Of a DNA stretch of 64,000 nucleotides, positions 25,324 to 34,537 are shown piece after piece (the stretch's first letter is position 1; each line of letters opens with the position of its first letter). Both the position numbers and the translations under genes were made by a program. The notes beneath the pieces are model-generated. The model searched no databases. It was given only the letters and a program-made list of their open reading frames with translations, and was not told the DNA's origin. This DNA is from Verrucomicrobiales bacterium. Its GTDB lineage: Bacteria > Verrucomicrobiota > Verrucomicrobiia > Verrucomicrobiales > DEV007. The stretch covers positions 1 through 64,000 of the forward strand of contig JAEUHI010000079.1 of assembly GCA_016795385.1 (NCBI GenBank), in the 5' to 3' direction.

Positions 25324-27699
25324 ATGAAATTCTCGCTGATCCGCCTCGCCGTCCTTTCTCTATTTCCCGGAACTGTCTTTGCTGACACTGAAACAGGCAC
25401 ACCTTCATTCACCCTCAAAGACGACCTGATCGAGGTGCACGAATCAGCTCTCCGACGGTTCGTGGCCGACGGTCGGGATGGGCATAGCTCGATTCATCCC
25501 GGTCAACGTTGGGAAATGAGTTTCGACGAAACCGGTTTCACCCTGCATCCCTTTGCGCAGGCCGATGGAGAAAAACCGTCCTGGACCTGGGGCCTCGAAT
25601 TGACTGCTCTCAATGGCCGCGCCGCCTCGGCCTCGGCTCCCCGTACCAAAGGGGAAAAGCTCGTCACATCCCGCAGTGAACAGGTCGAGGAGTGGTTCGT
25701 CAATCATGCGCACGGACTCGAGCAAGGCTGGACGCTCTCGGCTCCGCTCGACAAGACCGGTCTCGTCCGTCTTGAGCTGGGCGTGCGGGGCGGATTGGAG
25801 CCGTCCGTTTCCTCGGGATCGGTCGCTTTCTCCGACGCGGATTCATTGCCCTTGCTGACCTATGCGGGCCTCAAATCGTGGGATGCGACGGGTCGTCCGC
25901 TTGACTCGCGTTTTGTCGAGGGCGGATCCGGTGCCTTCACCATCGAGGTCGATGTGAAAGGTGCGGCCTATCCTGTGACGATCGATCCGACGGTGCAGAA
26001 CGCCTATCTCAAACATTCGCATTCGGATGCGGATGATTTCTACGGCCGCGCCGTGGCGATCGATGGTAACACCGCCGTGGTCGGTGCGTATCTCGAAGGC
26101 AGTGCCGCCACCACGATCAATGGCGACGCCTCTGACAACACCGCATCGCAGCGGGGTGCGGCTTTCGTATTTTTCCGCTCGGGCAACACCTGGACGCAGC
26201 AGGCCTATTTGAAGGCCTCGGTCACCACCGCGCGTTTCGGATCCTCGGTCGCGATCTCGGGCGACACTATCGTCGTCGGCGCGGCCAATGATTCTACTGC
26301 GGGAAGCATCGCCGGGGGAGCCTACGTCTTCGTGCGCAGCGGCAACACCTGGACGGAGCAGGCCTTCCTCGCCGCGGACAATCCCGACCCTGCCGATGAC
26401 TTCGGCGGCTCCGGGATTGCCATCGACGGCGATACCATCGCCGTGGGGGCGGCCAACGAGGACAGCATCGCCACCGGCGTCAGTGCCACCGGAAGCGCCG
26501 ACAATTCCGTGGATAGATCCGGGGCGGTCTACGTCTTCACCCGAAATGCGGGCGTATGGACCCAGCAGGCCTATTTGAAAGCTTCGAACAACGCCGTCGA
26601 GCAGTTCTTCGTCGGCGACACCTTCGGGGAGTCGGTCTCGCTCTCAGGTGATACGCTCGTGGTTGGCGCGAGCGAGGAGGACAGCAACGGACAGGGCGTC
26701 AATGCTCCGCAAAACAACGAACTCGGCGGCCGGTCCGGCGCGGCCTACGTCTTTGTTCGCAATGCCGGCGTCTGGACCCAGCAGGCCTATCTGAAATCGA
26801 GCAATTCCGAGGCGGGTGATCGCTTTGGCCGAAGCGTCTCGATCTCGGGCGATCGCATCGTGGTCGGGGCCGTGAGTGAGGCAAGCAATGCCTCGGGTGT
26901 GAACGGCGACCAGAATAACAATCTCTCGGCCAACTCGGGTGCCGCTTATGTGTTTGTCAGGGCCGACAACGTCTGGACCCAGGAAGCCTACTTGAAAGCC
27001 ACGCCCAACGGAAGCGGACACCAGTTCGGATACCACGTGGCGATTTCCGGCGATCTCCTCCTGGTGGGAGCCCCCTTCGAGAGCAGCAGCCTCGGAGGAG
27101 TTGATCCCAGCCCAGCCAACGGGAACCTTACCAACGCAGGAGCCGCCTACGTCTTCTCCCGCAGCGGAGGCAATTGGGGCCAGGTGAACTACCTGAAAGC
27201 CTCCACTCCGGGTGAGGAAGATCAGTTTGGCTCCGTCATCGCGATCTCCGGCACGACGGCACTTTTCGGAGTCCCAGAAGAGGACAGCAATGCCAACGGG
27301 ATCGGCGGAGACGAAACCGACAACTCCGCGCCAAGGGCCGGGGCCGCCTACCTATTCGATCTCGACGGCAGCCTGGTTCCTCCGGGCCCGGCGATCCTCA
27401 CGACGCAGAGCCCGCGCCCCTTCCCAAAGACAGCGGTCCGCCGCTCCAGCAAACCGCAAATCCTGAGTCTCTCGAACACGGGTGAATCTCCCCTCACGGG
27501 ACTCCGGTTGACCCTTTCCGGCAAAGCCGCGAAGGATTTCCGGATCACACCACCCGGAGTGACCACGCTCACGGCGGGAGGCTCGACTTCCTATCAGATC
27601 ACCTTCAAGCCCCGCAAAAAGGGCACCCGTTCCGCCTCACTGACGGTGGGCAGCTCCGCTGGATCCCGTGTCCTCGGATTGACGGGCAAGGGCAAATGA
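25324..27699 (+). CDS. Exported seven-bladed FG-GAP beta-propeller protein with choice-of-anchor-D C-terminus
   Basis: 791 residues with a signal peptide (cleaved after V-F-A-D). Residues ~20-220 are a beta-rich N-terminal domain. Seven repeats follow, each of the form A-Y-L-K-A-S ... F-G-x-S-V-A-I-S-G-D-T-I-V-V-G-A; they are FG-GAP-like blades and would close one propeller. Acidic D-x-D/N-rich loops suggest calcium binding. The last ~95 residues form an immunoglobulin-like choice-of-anchor-D domain (L-S-N-T-G, S-G-K-A-A-K-D-F, I-T-F-K-P). The same C-terminal domain recurs in the gene at 47750. The role is probably surface adhesion, by inference. Confidence 0.83.
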   Translation: MKFSLIRLAVLSLFPGTVFADTETGTPSFTLKDDLIEVHESALRRFVADGRDGHSSIHPGQRWEMSFDETGFTLHPFAQADGEKPSWTWGLELTALNGRAASASAPRTKGEKLVTSRSEQVEEWFVNHAHGLEQGWTLSAPLDKTGLVRLELGVRGGLEPSVSSGSVAFSDADSLPLLTYAGLKSWDATGRPLDSRFVEGGSGAFTIEVDVKGAAYPVTIDPTVQNAYLKHSHSDADDFYGRAVAIDGNTAVVGAYLEGSAATTINGDASDNTASQRGAAFVFFRSGNTWTQQAYLKASVTTARFGSSVAISGDTIVVGAANDSTAGSIAGGAYVFVRSGNTWTEQAFLAADNPDPADDFGGSGIAIDGDTIAVGAANEDSIATGVSATGSADNSVDRSGAVYVFTRNAGVWTQQAYLKASNNAVEQFFVGDTFGESVSLSGDTLVVGASEEDSNGQGVNAPQNNELGGRSGAAYVFVRNAGVWTQQAYLKSSNSEAGDRFGRSVSISGDRIVVGAVSEASNASGVNGDQNNNLSANSGAAYVFVRADNVWTQEAYLKATPNGSGHQFGYHVAISGDLLLVGAPFESSSLGGVDPSPANGNLTNAGAAYVFSRSGGNWGQVNYLKASTPGEEDQFGSVIAISGTTALFGVPEEDSNANGIGGDETDNSAPRAGAAYLFDLDGSLVPPGPAILTTQSPRPFPKTAVRRSSKPQILSLSNTGESPLTGLRLTLSGKAAKDFRITPPGVTTLTAGGSTSYQITFKPRKKGTRSASLTVGSSAGSRVLGLTGKGK

Positions 27700-27740
27700 C
27701 GCGCCCATCCGATGGAGGCCCGGATGGCTGATCTCCCTCC

Positions 27741-28580
27741 ATGAAAACTAAGTATGCCATCCGGCTCGCCTACGATGGCACCGACTACTGCGGGTGGCAG
27801 ACCCAGAACAGCATCGGCGAAAAGGCCAATCCGAAACCGTCGATCGAGGAAACGCTCGTCTCGGCAGTGCTCGACCTGACCGGTGAAGTCGTGACGATGA
27901 CGGCGAGCGGCCGCACCGATGCCGGTGTCCATGCGAGCGGCCAGGTCGCCCACTTCCGCCTGGAATCCCTGCGCTTTTCACCGGACCGCCTCTTGCTCGG
28001 GTTGAACGACCGGCTCCCGGAATCGGTCCGCATCGTCGACCTTGGCAAAGCGCCGGATGATTTCCATGCGGGTCGGGCGATCGCGAAGCAATACAGCTAT
28101 TACTTCCAAAATGGTGCCGCGAATCTGCCGCACCTGCGCCGCTACACGACCTGGTGCCGCCGACCGCTTGATGGCGGCGCGATGCACGAGGCGGTGTCGG
28201 CAATGAGGGGCACGCACGACTTCGCTCCTTTCGCCTGTGGCGGATCGAACGTGAAGTCCACGGTGCGGGAGATCTTCGAGGCCGAAGTGGTCCGGGAGGC
28301 TCCGGCGAACCGGGGTGCTTTTTCCCCGGGCGATCAGGCCGTCTGGCGCCTCCGTCTCCGCGGCTCGGGCTTCCTCAAACAAATGGTCCGCCGTGTCGCG
28401 GGCACCTTGATCCAGATCGGCGAAGGCCGCCGGCCGGTCGAAGACATCGCCAGGCTCCTCGAAGGCGACACCGGCATCCAGGTCGGCCCGACCGCCCCTG
28501 CGGGCGGACTCTGGCTGGAGCACGTCTGGTATGCGGGCCCCTTTGGTCTCGATGAGGCTCAGACGCCCGCCCAATCGTAG
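27741..28580 (+). CDS. truA: tRNA pseudouridine synthase A
   Basis: 279 residues; makes pseudouridine at tRNA positions 38-40. The start Y-D-G-T-D-Y-C-G-W-Q and the catalytic block G-R-T-D60-A-G-V-H-A-S-G-Q are diagnostic. H-D-F-A-P-F-A and G-S-G-F-L-K-Q-M-V-R-R-V-A-G occur later as expected. A longer-than-usual segment (E-K-A-N-P-K-P-S) follows the first motif. The 3' end overlaps the convergent metallophosphoesterase gene by 22 nt. Confidence 0.94.
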   Translation: MKTKYAIRLAYDGTDYCGWQTQNSIGEKANPKPSIEETLVSAVLDLTGEVVTMTASGRTDAGVHASGQVAHFRLESLRFSPDRLLLGLNDRLPESVRIVDLGKAPDDFHAGRAIAKQYSYYFQNGAANLPHLRRYTTWCRRPLDGGAMHEAVSAMRGTHDFAPFACGGSNVKSTVREIFEAEVVREAPANRGAFSPGDQAVWRLRLRGSGFLKQMVRRVAGTLIQIGEGRRPVEDIARLLEGDTGIQVGPTAPAGGLWLEHVWYAGPFGLDEAQTPAQS

Positions 28581-29443
28581 GTCTGCTGCATCCGCGAGCC
28601 GGTGAGTTTCATTCGTCCACCGGCATGGACTTCGAGGAGGCTGTAGCCGTTGTTTTCCGCGCCCGATCCCTCGACCATGGCCCGCAGGGTGACGTAGTGG
28701 ATACCGCCCAGATCCTTCAAGGCATTCTGGTGGCTGTGTCCCTGGAAGACCGCCGCGACCTTTCCCGACGCTTCGAGGATGGATCTCACCTCGGGCGCGT
28801 TGCGCACTCCGTGCGAGTCGGCCACGTCGAGGCGCTGATGGGCGAAGACCACCACCTCGCCCTTGGCCTCCGCGAGATCGCCGCGCAGCCACTCGAGCTC
28901 GGCCGGAGGCACGTTGGGATCTTTCCAATCGAAGTTTTTCCGTTCGTAGGCGACGCCGTCGGAGCGGAAACAGGCGTCGAGGACCACGAAGTGCACGCCG
29001 CCTTGGTCGAAGGAATAATAGGATCTCTCCTGGCCGACCCCGTCGAGAAATTCGGTCTTTGTCAGGGTATCGACACAGTGATTGCCGAGGACATGATGCC
29101 GCACGGGAGCGATCGCCGAGAAGGCTCCGCTGATGCGCCGCAGGTAGCCCAGCTCCGTCTCCACCGAGTCCGCCGCATCGATGACGTCGCCGAGCTCGAC
29201 GACAAAATCGGGTGCTTTGCCGGCAAAGAACTCTCCGGCCTCTTCGAGTTTCGCGAGGGTTTCCCGGTAATGACGTGTGCCCTTCGGATCCTTGTCGGCA
29301 TAGTGGAGGTCGGTAAGGAGGCCAAGCGATACGAGCGGTTTCTCCGCCGAGAAAACAGGGACAGTAGAGCAGGACGTGCCCACCAGCCAGAGGCTGCCTT
29401 GTTGCAGAAAGGAGCGGCGCGTAGGAGATGATGGATCACTCAT
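28559..29443 (-). CDS. Tat-exported calcineurin-like metallophosphoesterase
   Basis: 294 residues with a twin-arginine motif P-T-R-R-S-F-L-Q. The phosphoesterase signature is complete: L-L-T-D-L-H-Y (D-x-H), V-E-L-G-D-V-I-D (G-D), V-L-G-N-H (G-N-H), V-F-A-H-Q-R, and Q-G-H-S-H (G-H-x-H). These residues bind a binuclear metal centre. It is likely a periplasmic phosphomono- or phosphodiesterase; the substrate is unknown. It faces an esterase gene divergently. Confidence 0.88.
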   Translation of the reverse strand: MSDPSSPTRRSFLQQGSLWLVGTSCSTVPVFSAEKPLVSLGLLTDLHYADKDPKGTRHYRETLAKLEEAGEFFAGKAPDFVVELGDVIDAADSVETELGYLRRISGAFSAIAPVRHHVLGNHCVDTLTKTEFLDGVGQERSYYSFDQGGVHFVVLDACFRSDGVAYERKNFDWKDPNVPPAELEWLRGDLAEAKGEVVVFAHQRLDVADSHGVRNAPEVRSILEASGKVAAVFQGHSHQNALKDLGGIHYVTLRAMVEGSGAENNGYSLLEVHAGGRMKLTGSRMQQTYDWAGV

Positions 29444-29588
29444 CAGGGGAAGTCAGTCTCCCAAAACACGCCCTGCGGGCAAGGCAATTCCACAATGGAT
29501 TCGCGCGGGGGCCCCGCGGGTTTCCGCCGCTTGCGGAATCGCGGGCTGCCTTCACCTTCCCGAAAGCCCCACGAATATCGAACCCGTG

Positions 29589-30476
29589 ATGAAATCCACC
29601 GTCGCCGTCCTGATCCTCCTGTCCGCCTGCCTCTTCGTTCGCGCCGCCGAAGGTGAGTCGAAACCCGACCGCGTCGCCCTCTGGCCCGAGGGACAGGCTC
29701 CCAACGGCGATGGCACGAAGGACTCCGCGAACGCCTTCTACACCCTGCACCGCCCGGCGAATCCGAACCGCGCGGCCCTCGTGATCTGTCCCGGCGGAGG
29801 TTATGGAGGGCTCGTCACCGGAGGAGAAGGTCACGGCATCGCCGCGTGGCTGAACCAGCATGGCATCACCGGCATCGTCCTCGAATACCGCCTGCCCAAA
29901 GGCCGCTCGGAGGTCCCGCTCCTCGATGCCGGTCGCGCCCTGCGCACCGCGCGATTCCATGCCAAGGAATGGGGCATCGATCCGCAGCGAATCGGGATCA
30001 TCGGCTTTTCGGCGGGAGGTCACCTCGCCTCGACCGCGGGCACGCACTTCGACGCCGGCGATGCCGCGTCGGACGATCCGATCGAACGCCAGAGCAGCCG
30101 ACCGGATTTCATGATCCTGATCTATCCCGTCATCACGATGGACACAAGCACCCACGGCGGCTCGCGGAAAAATCTCCTCGGTCCCGATCCGACGCCGGAA
30201 TTGGTGGTCCGTTTTTCGAACGAGAAACAGGTCACGGCCCAGACCCCGCCAGCGTTTCTCGCCCATGCCGTAGATGACAAGGTCGTCGTGCCCGCGAACA
30301 GCGAAGCCTTCCACGCCGCGCTCGTGAAAAACGGCGTGCCCGGAAAGTACCTCGCCCTTCCCTCCGGCGGCCACGGGCTGAACGGCTACAAGGGTCCGAT
30401 GTGGGACGCCTGGCAGAAACAGTCGCTCGAGTGGCTCGCGGAGATCGGGATGGTTCCGGCCACGAAAGAACCCTGA
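29589..30476 (+). CDS. Exported alpha/beta hydrolase, acetyl-esterase-like
   Basis: 295 residues with a signal peptide (cleaved near R-A-A-E). The oxyanion block is V-I-C-P-G-G-G-Y-G-G, the nucleophile S141 sits in I-G-F-S-A-G-G-H, the acid is probably in H-A-V-D-D-K-V-V, and the histidine is in S-G-G-H-G. This matches BD-FAE/Axe-type carbohydrate esterases, which remove acetyl or feruloyl groups from xylan. ATG 29589 gives a proper signal peptide. The TGA lies inside a CCTGACAAA word (30472-30480). Confidence 0.87.
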   Translation: MKSTVAVLILLSACLFVRAAEGESKPDRVALWPEGQAPNGDGTKDSANAFYTLHRPANPNRAALVICPGGGYGGLVTGGEGHGIAAWLNQHGITGIVLEYRLPKGRSEVPLLDAGRALRTARFHAKEWGIDPQRIGIIGFSAGGHLASTAGTHFDAGDAASDDPIERQSSRPDFMILIYPVITMDTSTHGGSRKNLLGPDPTPELVVRFSNEKQVTAQTPPAFLAHAVDDKVVVPANSEAFHAALVKNGVPGKYLALPSGGHGLNGYKGPMWDAWQKQSLEWLAEIGMVPATKEP

Positions 30477-30504
30477 CAAAACCACCACATCCCACCCCTC
30501 TCTC

Positions 30505-31524
30505 ATGCCCCCGATTCCCGATCCCGCCTCATCCTCCCGCCGCGGATGGCTGAAAGGAGCCCTCGCCGGCTCCGCCGCGTTGCCGTGGATCGGCATCGGC
30601 CGCGCTGAAGACGGCAATGTTCCTCTGCGCGGCGGGTTCTCGCAGGATGGGCATCGCATCCGCCTCTATTCCGCTGCGGTGACATCACCGGTGAAGCTGC
30701 TCTTTGCCGCAGACACCCATCTCTCGCGCGACGACGCCCGCGGCGAGCCCTTCCGCGAATACAGCGGCCGGATGGCCGGCGGCTACCAGCGCACGCGCCA
30801 CTTTCAAACGGGCGCGGAGACCCATCCCGAGGCTTGTTTCGTCGAGACTCTCGGCGTCGCGAAATCCGAGTCCGCCGCGGGCGTGGTCCTCGGCGGCGAT
30901 CTCCTCAGCTTTCCCTCCGAGGCCGCGGTCGAGTGGGTGCTCGACCGTCTCGGCGAAGCGGGACTGCCCTGGCTCTACACCGCCGGGAATCACGATTGGC
31001 ATTACGAAGGGCTCCCCGGCTCTTCCGAGGAACTCCGACGCGAGTGGATCGAGAAACGACTCCGTCCCCTCTACCAGGGACAGGATCCCCACGTCTCGGC
31101 CGTCGTCATCGGCGGGGTGAAAGTGCTGCTGATCGACAACTCGACCTACGAGATCAGTCCGGAGCAGCTCGACTTCTTCCGCCGCGAGACCGCTGGGGAT
31201 TTCCCCGTCATTCTCTGCGTCCACATTCCTCTGTATGCTCCCGGTCGTCCGGTGGGTTTCGGCTGCGGCCATCCCGATTGGGGAGCGGCCACCGACAAGA
31301 ACCACGCCATCGAGCGTCGACCGCCCTGGCGCGAGCGCCATTCGGAGACGACGATGACTTTCCATCGCGAGGCCTTCGCCTCGCCGAACTTGCTCGGGAT
31401 CTTCGCCGGCCACACCCACCAACTCTCCACCGACGTCATCAACGGCATCCCCCAGGTCGTCGCGGGAGCCAACGCCACCGGGGCGCATCTGATCATCGAG
31501 GTGGTGCCCCTGGTCCCCGCCTGA
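30505..31524 (+). CDS. Tat-exported metallophosphoesterase
   Basis: 339 residues. The N-terminus S-S-R-R-G-W-L-K-G-A-L-A resembles a Tat signal. Metal-binding motifs are F-A-A-D-T-H-L (D-x-H), V-L-G-G-D-L-L (G-D), T-A-G-N-H-D-W (G-N-H-D), V-H-I-P-L-Y and A-G-H-T-H-Q (G-H-x-H). A Cys-containing loop, F-G-C-G-H-P-D-W, lies before the last motif. It begins 28 nt after the esterase and likely shares its transcript. It differs from the phosphoesterase at 28.6-29.4 kb in length and insertions, so they are not a recent duplication. Confidence 0.87.
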   Translation: MPPIPDPASSSRRGWLKGALAGSAALPWIGIGRAEDGNVPLRGGFSQDGHRIRLYSAAVTSPVKLLFAADTHLSRDDARGEPFREYSGRMAGGYQRTRHFQTGAETHPEACFVETLGVAKSESAAGVVLGGDLLSFPSEAAVEWVLDRLGEAGLPWLYTAGNHDWHYEGLPGSSEELRREWIEKRLRPLYQGQDPHVSAVVIGGVKVLLIDNSTYEISPEQLDFFRRETAGDFPVILCVHIPLYAPGRPVGFGCGHPDWGAATDKNHAIERRPPWRERHSETTMTFHREAFASPNLLGIFAGHTHQLSTDVINGIPQVVAGANATGAHLIIEVVPLVPA

Positions 31525-31539
31525 GCGCGACCGACCTCT

Positions 31540-32514
31540 TCAGCGTTTCGCACGATCGCCAAAGGCTGCCCGGAAAGCGGCTGCGGTCTTTGACCACGAT
31601 TCGTCACGACCCGACAACTCGCCCGGATAGGCCGCGTCGGAATTCCAGTAGGTGTGCGACCTCAGCCCGTGGGTCTGGATGAAGGCGGCCATCGCCTCGA
31701 CAAAGGGCGCGGCATCCGGTCCCCACACACCCCACTCGTCGATCTGGAAAGGCTTTCCCTTCGCCCTGGCGAATTCCAGCATGCCCGCGAGCGCCCAGCC
31801 ATTGTAGGGATCGGTGGTGCGTTTCGCCCACGCCTCGACGGGATCATTGGTCTCCCATCCTTCGCCACCCATCGCTTTCGGTTTCCAATAGACATCGTAG
31901 CCGATCAGGTCGACAAACTCGTCGCCCGGCCACATCGGCCGCGGGTCGCTCGCGCCCTCCGAGGCGGAGAAGCTGAAGCGGAAACGCTCCCCGCCTGGCA
32001 CTCCCCGGAAGACGCCATGAAAGCGACGCCACGAGGCGATGAAATCCGGGATGAGCGCCTCGCGCGAGCCTCCCACACCCCAGACGAACCATTCGCCGTT
32101 CATCTCGTGACTCGGACGGATCACGATCTCATCTTCCCCCGGGTTGTTTGTCAGGATCGATTCAGCGAGGCATCGCCAATGCTCGTCGTAGGCTCCCGTT
32201 TTGGCTTCGGGATACGTCGCGCCCTGGATGATGATTGGCACATCGTAGACGAGCCGGCGATCGCCGCGCTGTCCATAGACGGTCTGGCTCAGCCAGTCGG
32301 CGTAGCGGTAGTTCTCCCACTTCTGGAAATCGACCGTGCAGAGGATCACGTCGACCGGCCGGCCGAGCCACTCCTCGAAGGCGAGGACACGCTCCATCGA
32401 ATTTTCGCCGTAGACACCCAGGAGCGGCTCCGCGGCGCGACTTGCGCCCGGAATGAGGAAGGCGATCAAAGTCGCCGCGAACCCGGAAAGGAAGTGAGAG
32501 TGAAACGACCTCAT
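31540..32514 (-). CDS. Exported GH26-like glycoside hydrolase
   Basis: 324 residues from ATG 32514 with a signal peptide ending near A-S-R-A-A. The TIM barrel carries the GH26 acid/base motif R-P-S-H136-E137-M-N-G-E-W-F-V-W-G and the nucleophile E260 in Q-I-D-E-W-G-V-W-G, so both catalytic residues are present. Family members are mainly beta-mannanases, with some lichenases and xylanases. It is a short single-domain protein, probably periplasmic or secreted. It is convergent with the phosphoesterase gene. Confidence 0.83.
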   Translation of the reverse strand: MRSFHSHFLSGFAATLIAFLIPGASRAAEPLLGVYGENSMERVLAFEEWLGRPVDVILCTVDFQKWENYRYADWLSQTVYGQRGDRRLVYDVPIIIQGATYPEAKTGAYDEHWRCLAESILTNNPGEDEIVIRPSHEMNGEWFVWGVGGSREALIPDFIASWRRFHGVFRGVPGGERFRFSFSASEGASDPRPMWPGDEFVDLIGYDVYWKPKAMGGEGWETNDPVEAWAKRTTDPYNGWALAGMLEFARAKGKPFQIDEWGVWGPDAAPFVEAMAAFIQTHGLRSHTYWNSDAAYPGELSGRDESWSKTAAAFRAAFGDRAKR

Positions 32515-32677
32515 GCCCCAGCAGAGAGGCTTTTTCCCCCGGAGGCAAGGGTCAAGGCAGGGGCTTGATCGAAATTTTCCGAAAAAGGGCAAGCCGAATT
32601 TCAGATGGGTGAGCAGCCCCCTTCCAGGTGCAAAAGAAACTTGCCATGATCCACAATTTTTCCGATAGATTCGCGCC

Positions 32678-33196
32678 ATGCATTTCCACCGCTCTCTTTT
32701 GATCCTCTCCGTCCTCGCCGCTCTCTCCGCGGCACCCGCCGTTTCCCAGGAGCTTTCCTTGAAAGGCCTTTTCGGGGGTGAAAAGCCCGAATCCTCCACG
32801 AAGAAAGAAACGACTTCCAAAAAGCCGGAAAAACTCTCCTTCTTCGGTGGCCCGAAACGCGTCGAAATCGATCTCACCTCTCAGACCCTGCGCGCCTATG
32901 AAGGCAACCGGGTCGTGATCAAGACCAACATCAGCTCCGGCCGGAACGGAGCCACCCCCACTGGCAGTTTCAAGGCCGGCTGGAAGGACGCCGACCACTA
33001 TTCGAGCCTCTATCACAACGCCCCGATGCCTTGGAGCGTCCAGGTGCGCGGCAACATCTTCATCCACGGCTTCAGCGTCGTGCCCGACTACCCGGCCTCG
33101 CACGGCTGCATCCGCATGCCGCTGACCGGCAACAATCCGGCCAAACGCTTTTTCCACTGGGTTGAGCCTGGGACTCCGATCCAGATCGCCTACTGA
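32678..33196 (+). CDS. L,D-transpeptidase (YkuD fold)
   Basis: 172 residues with a signal peptide (cleaved near V-S-Q-E) and a lysine/serine-rich linker. The YkuD domain begins R-V-E-I-D-L-T-S-Q-T-L-R-A-Y and ends with the catalytic H-G-F and S-H-G-C144-I-R-M-P motif, in which Cys144 is the nucleophile. Such enzymes make 3-3 peptidoglycan cross-links or attach proteins to peptidoglycan. It stands alone between genes on the other strand. Confidence 0.9.
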   Translation: MHFHRSLLILSVLAALSAAPAVSQELSLKGLFGGEKPESSTKKETTSKKPEKLSFFGGPKRVEIDLTSQTLRAYEGNRVVIKTNISSGRNGATPTGSFKAGWKDADHYSSLYHNAPMPWSVQVRGNIFIHGFSVVPDYPASHGCIRMPLTGNNPAKRFFHWVEPGTPIQIAY

Positions 33197-33633
33197 GCAA
33201 AGTCTCGCGCCGCGGCCAACATCACCGCGACGGCCACGCCGCGGAGGGTCCAGGCGACGGTGCGGATCCAGTTCGTGCGCACCAAACTACGGATCACCTT
33301 CTCATCCTTCCCGGATGACAACCGCTGGTGAAGCGGCACCTGCACGAGTCCGGTCGAGACCCAGATGAGGGCCAGGAGGGCGAGGCTGGCCCCGAACACC
33401 CCTCCACCGGTGCCCGTTGCCAGCAGGACAAGAGCGGTCGCCAGTTCCGCGAGCATGAGCGGACCGACGACCCAGGTGATGTTCCGGGAATGGGCGGCGT
33501 GATAGTCTCCGAATCCTTCCTTTCCCACCATGGCGAAGGCCGGATAGACCACGAGCTGCACCACCCAGATCAGACCGACGAGAGCCCACGTCGCCGCGGC
33601 GTGCACCAGCAACCATCCATCGGCATCCTTCAT
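33190..33633 (-). CDS. Small integral membrane protein
   Basis: 147 residues with four predicted membrane helices: W-A-L-V-G-L-I-W-V-V-Q, L-M-L-A-E-L-A-T-A-L-V-L-L, L-A-L-L-A-L-I-W-V-S-T, and a C-terminal G-V-A-V-A-V-M-L-A-A. A conserved-looking V-V-Y-P-A-F and a V-P-L-H-Q-R-L-S stretch resemble DUF1772/anthrone-oxygenase-type membrane proteins. The ATG overlaps the preceding stop as ATGA (33630-33633), so it is the third gene of the radical SAM operon. Its role there is unknown. The 3' end overlaps the L,D-transpeptidase gene by 7 nt. Confidence 0.7.
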   Translation of the reverse strand: MKDADGWLLVHAAATWALVGLIWVVQLVVYPAFAMVGKEGFGDYHAAHSRNITWVVGPLMLAELATALVLLATGTGGGVFGASLALLALIWVSTGLVQVPLHQRLSSGKDEKVIRSLVRTNWIRTVAWTLRGVAVAVMLAAARDFAQ

Positions 33634-34514
33634 TGGCCCTCCTCCTCCGGTGAAGATTGGCCGGCATTCCGTTCCGCGAGCTTCTCGAGATAGGCGTTTT
33701 TCGGAGCCGGCTTCTCCTCGCGGCCCTCGGTCCCGAGCATCCCCTCGACCCGGGATCCGCTCCCGGTGATGAGATCGCGGATGAGCGTCGCTTCGGGCAG
33801 GTTCTTCCAATACTTCTTCGGCATTTCCGCCTGCATCGCCCGCACCTTGAGGCGAGCCGGATTGAAAATGCTCTTGTAGTAGCTGCGCCACAAATCATCG
33901 AGCGCGTCTCCGGCAGGAGCTTCGGTGCGCGGCACGCCAGGAGTGTAATGCAGGCTCTCACCATCCCAGTGGACGCATTCCTCCGGCGTCAGGATCGACC
34001 AATCCATCCCCGTGAAGCGCTTCTGAAAGAACGGCGAAGCGAGCCGCACGATGCGATATTGCGGCTCGAACCAAGCGACGTAGGCCTCGCGTCCTCCCAC
34101 CTCCTCTCCTTCGACGAGACGGAAGCGGACAAAGGCGTGCATCTTGTGAAGATCGCGTCCCACGGCCTTGCGCCATTGGTCCAGCAAACGGACGTCGCGG
34201 TCGGTCGGCATGCCGAGGAGATGACGTTCTCCTCCCCGCACAATCCGCCATAGCACCGCATACAGCACGGACCAGCGCCGCGGATCGTCGTGGGCCGAGA
34301 CCATGCGGGCGAGATCGAGGAACGCCGCCGGCACCCGGTCGGCTGGCTCGGGCGGAGTGATCGTCTCCCGGGGCGATGCTCCGGTGGGAAAGAGGCCTTG
34401 CTCTCCCGGCTCGTCGAGCCACACCACCTCGTACGGAGGCACGCCCCGGAGGAGGAGGCGACGTGCCGCGTCGCGCCACGATTCGAATTCCGGTTGGATC
34501 ACGATGCTTTGCAT
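33630..34514 (-). CDS. DUF4130 (TIGR03915-type) putative DNA-metabolism protein
   Basis: 294 residues from ATG 34514; the seven-residue upstream extension is not conserved. It shows the DUF4130 features: an early E-S-W-R-D-A-A-R-R-L-L, V-H-K-like D-L-H-K-M-H-A-F-V-R-F-R, A-W-F-E-P-Q-Y-R-I-V, a long D-W-S-I-L-T-P motif, and W-R-S-Y-Y-K-S-I-F-N-P-A-R-L-K. This family is known as the partner of a radical SAM protein, which is exactly the next gene upstream. No reaction is established; a DNA or base modification/repair role is the family hypothesis. The C-terminal 60 residues, basic and Glu-rich, are extra. Confidence 0.85.
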   Translation of the reverse strand: MQSIVIQPEFESWRDAARRLLLRGVPPYEVVWLDEPGEQGLFPTGASPRETITPPEPADRVPAAFLDLARMVSAHDDPRRWSVLYAVLWRIVRGGERHLLGMPTDRDVRLLDQWRKAVGRDLHKMHAFVRFRLVEGEEVGGREAYVAWFEPQYRIVRLASPFFQKRFTGMDWSILTPEECVHWDGESLHYTPGVPRTEAPAGDALDDLWRSYYKSIFNPARLKVRAMQAEMPKKYWKNLPEATLIRDLITGSGSRVEGMLGTEGREEKPAPKNAYLEKLAERNAGQSSPEEEGQ

Positions 34515-34537
34515 GTCATGCCCATCACCTCCCACGA

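Noticed and set aside
32641..32671. Promoter for the L,D-transpeptidase (TTGCCA ... TAGATT)
   Set aside because: The spacing is 19 nt, too long for a confident call, although the -10-like box lies at the same short distance from ATG as in other genes.
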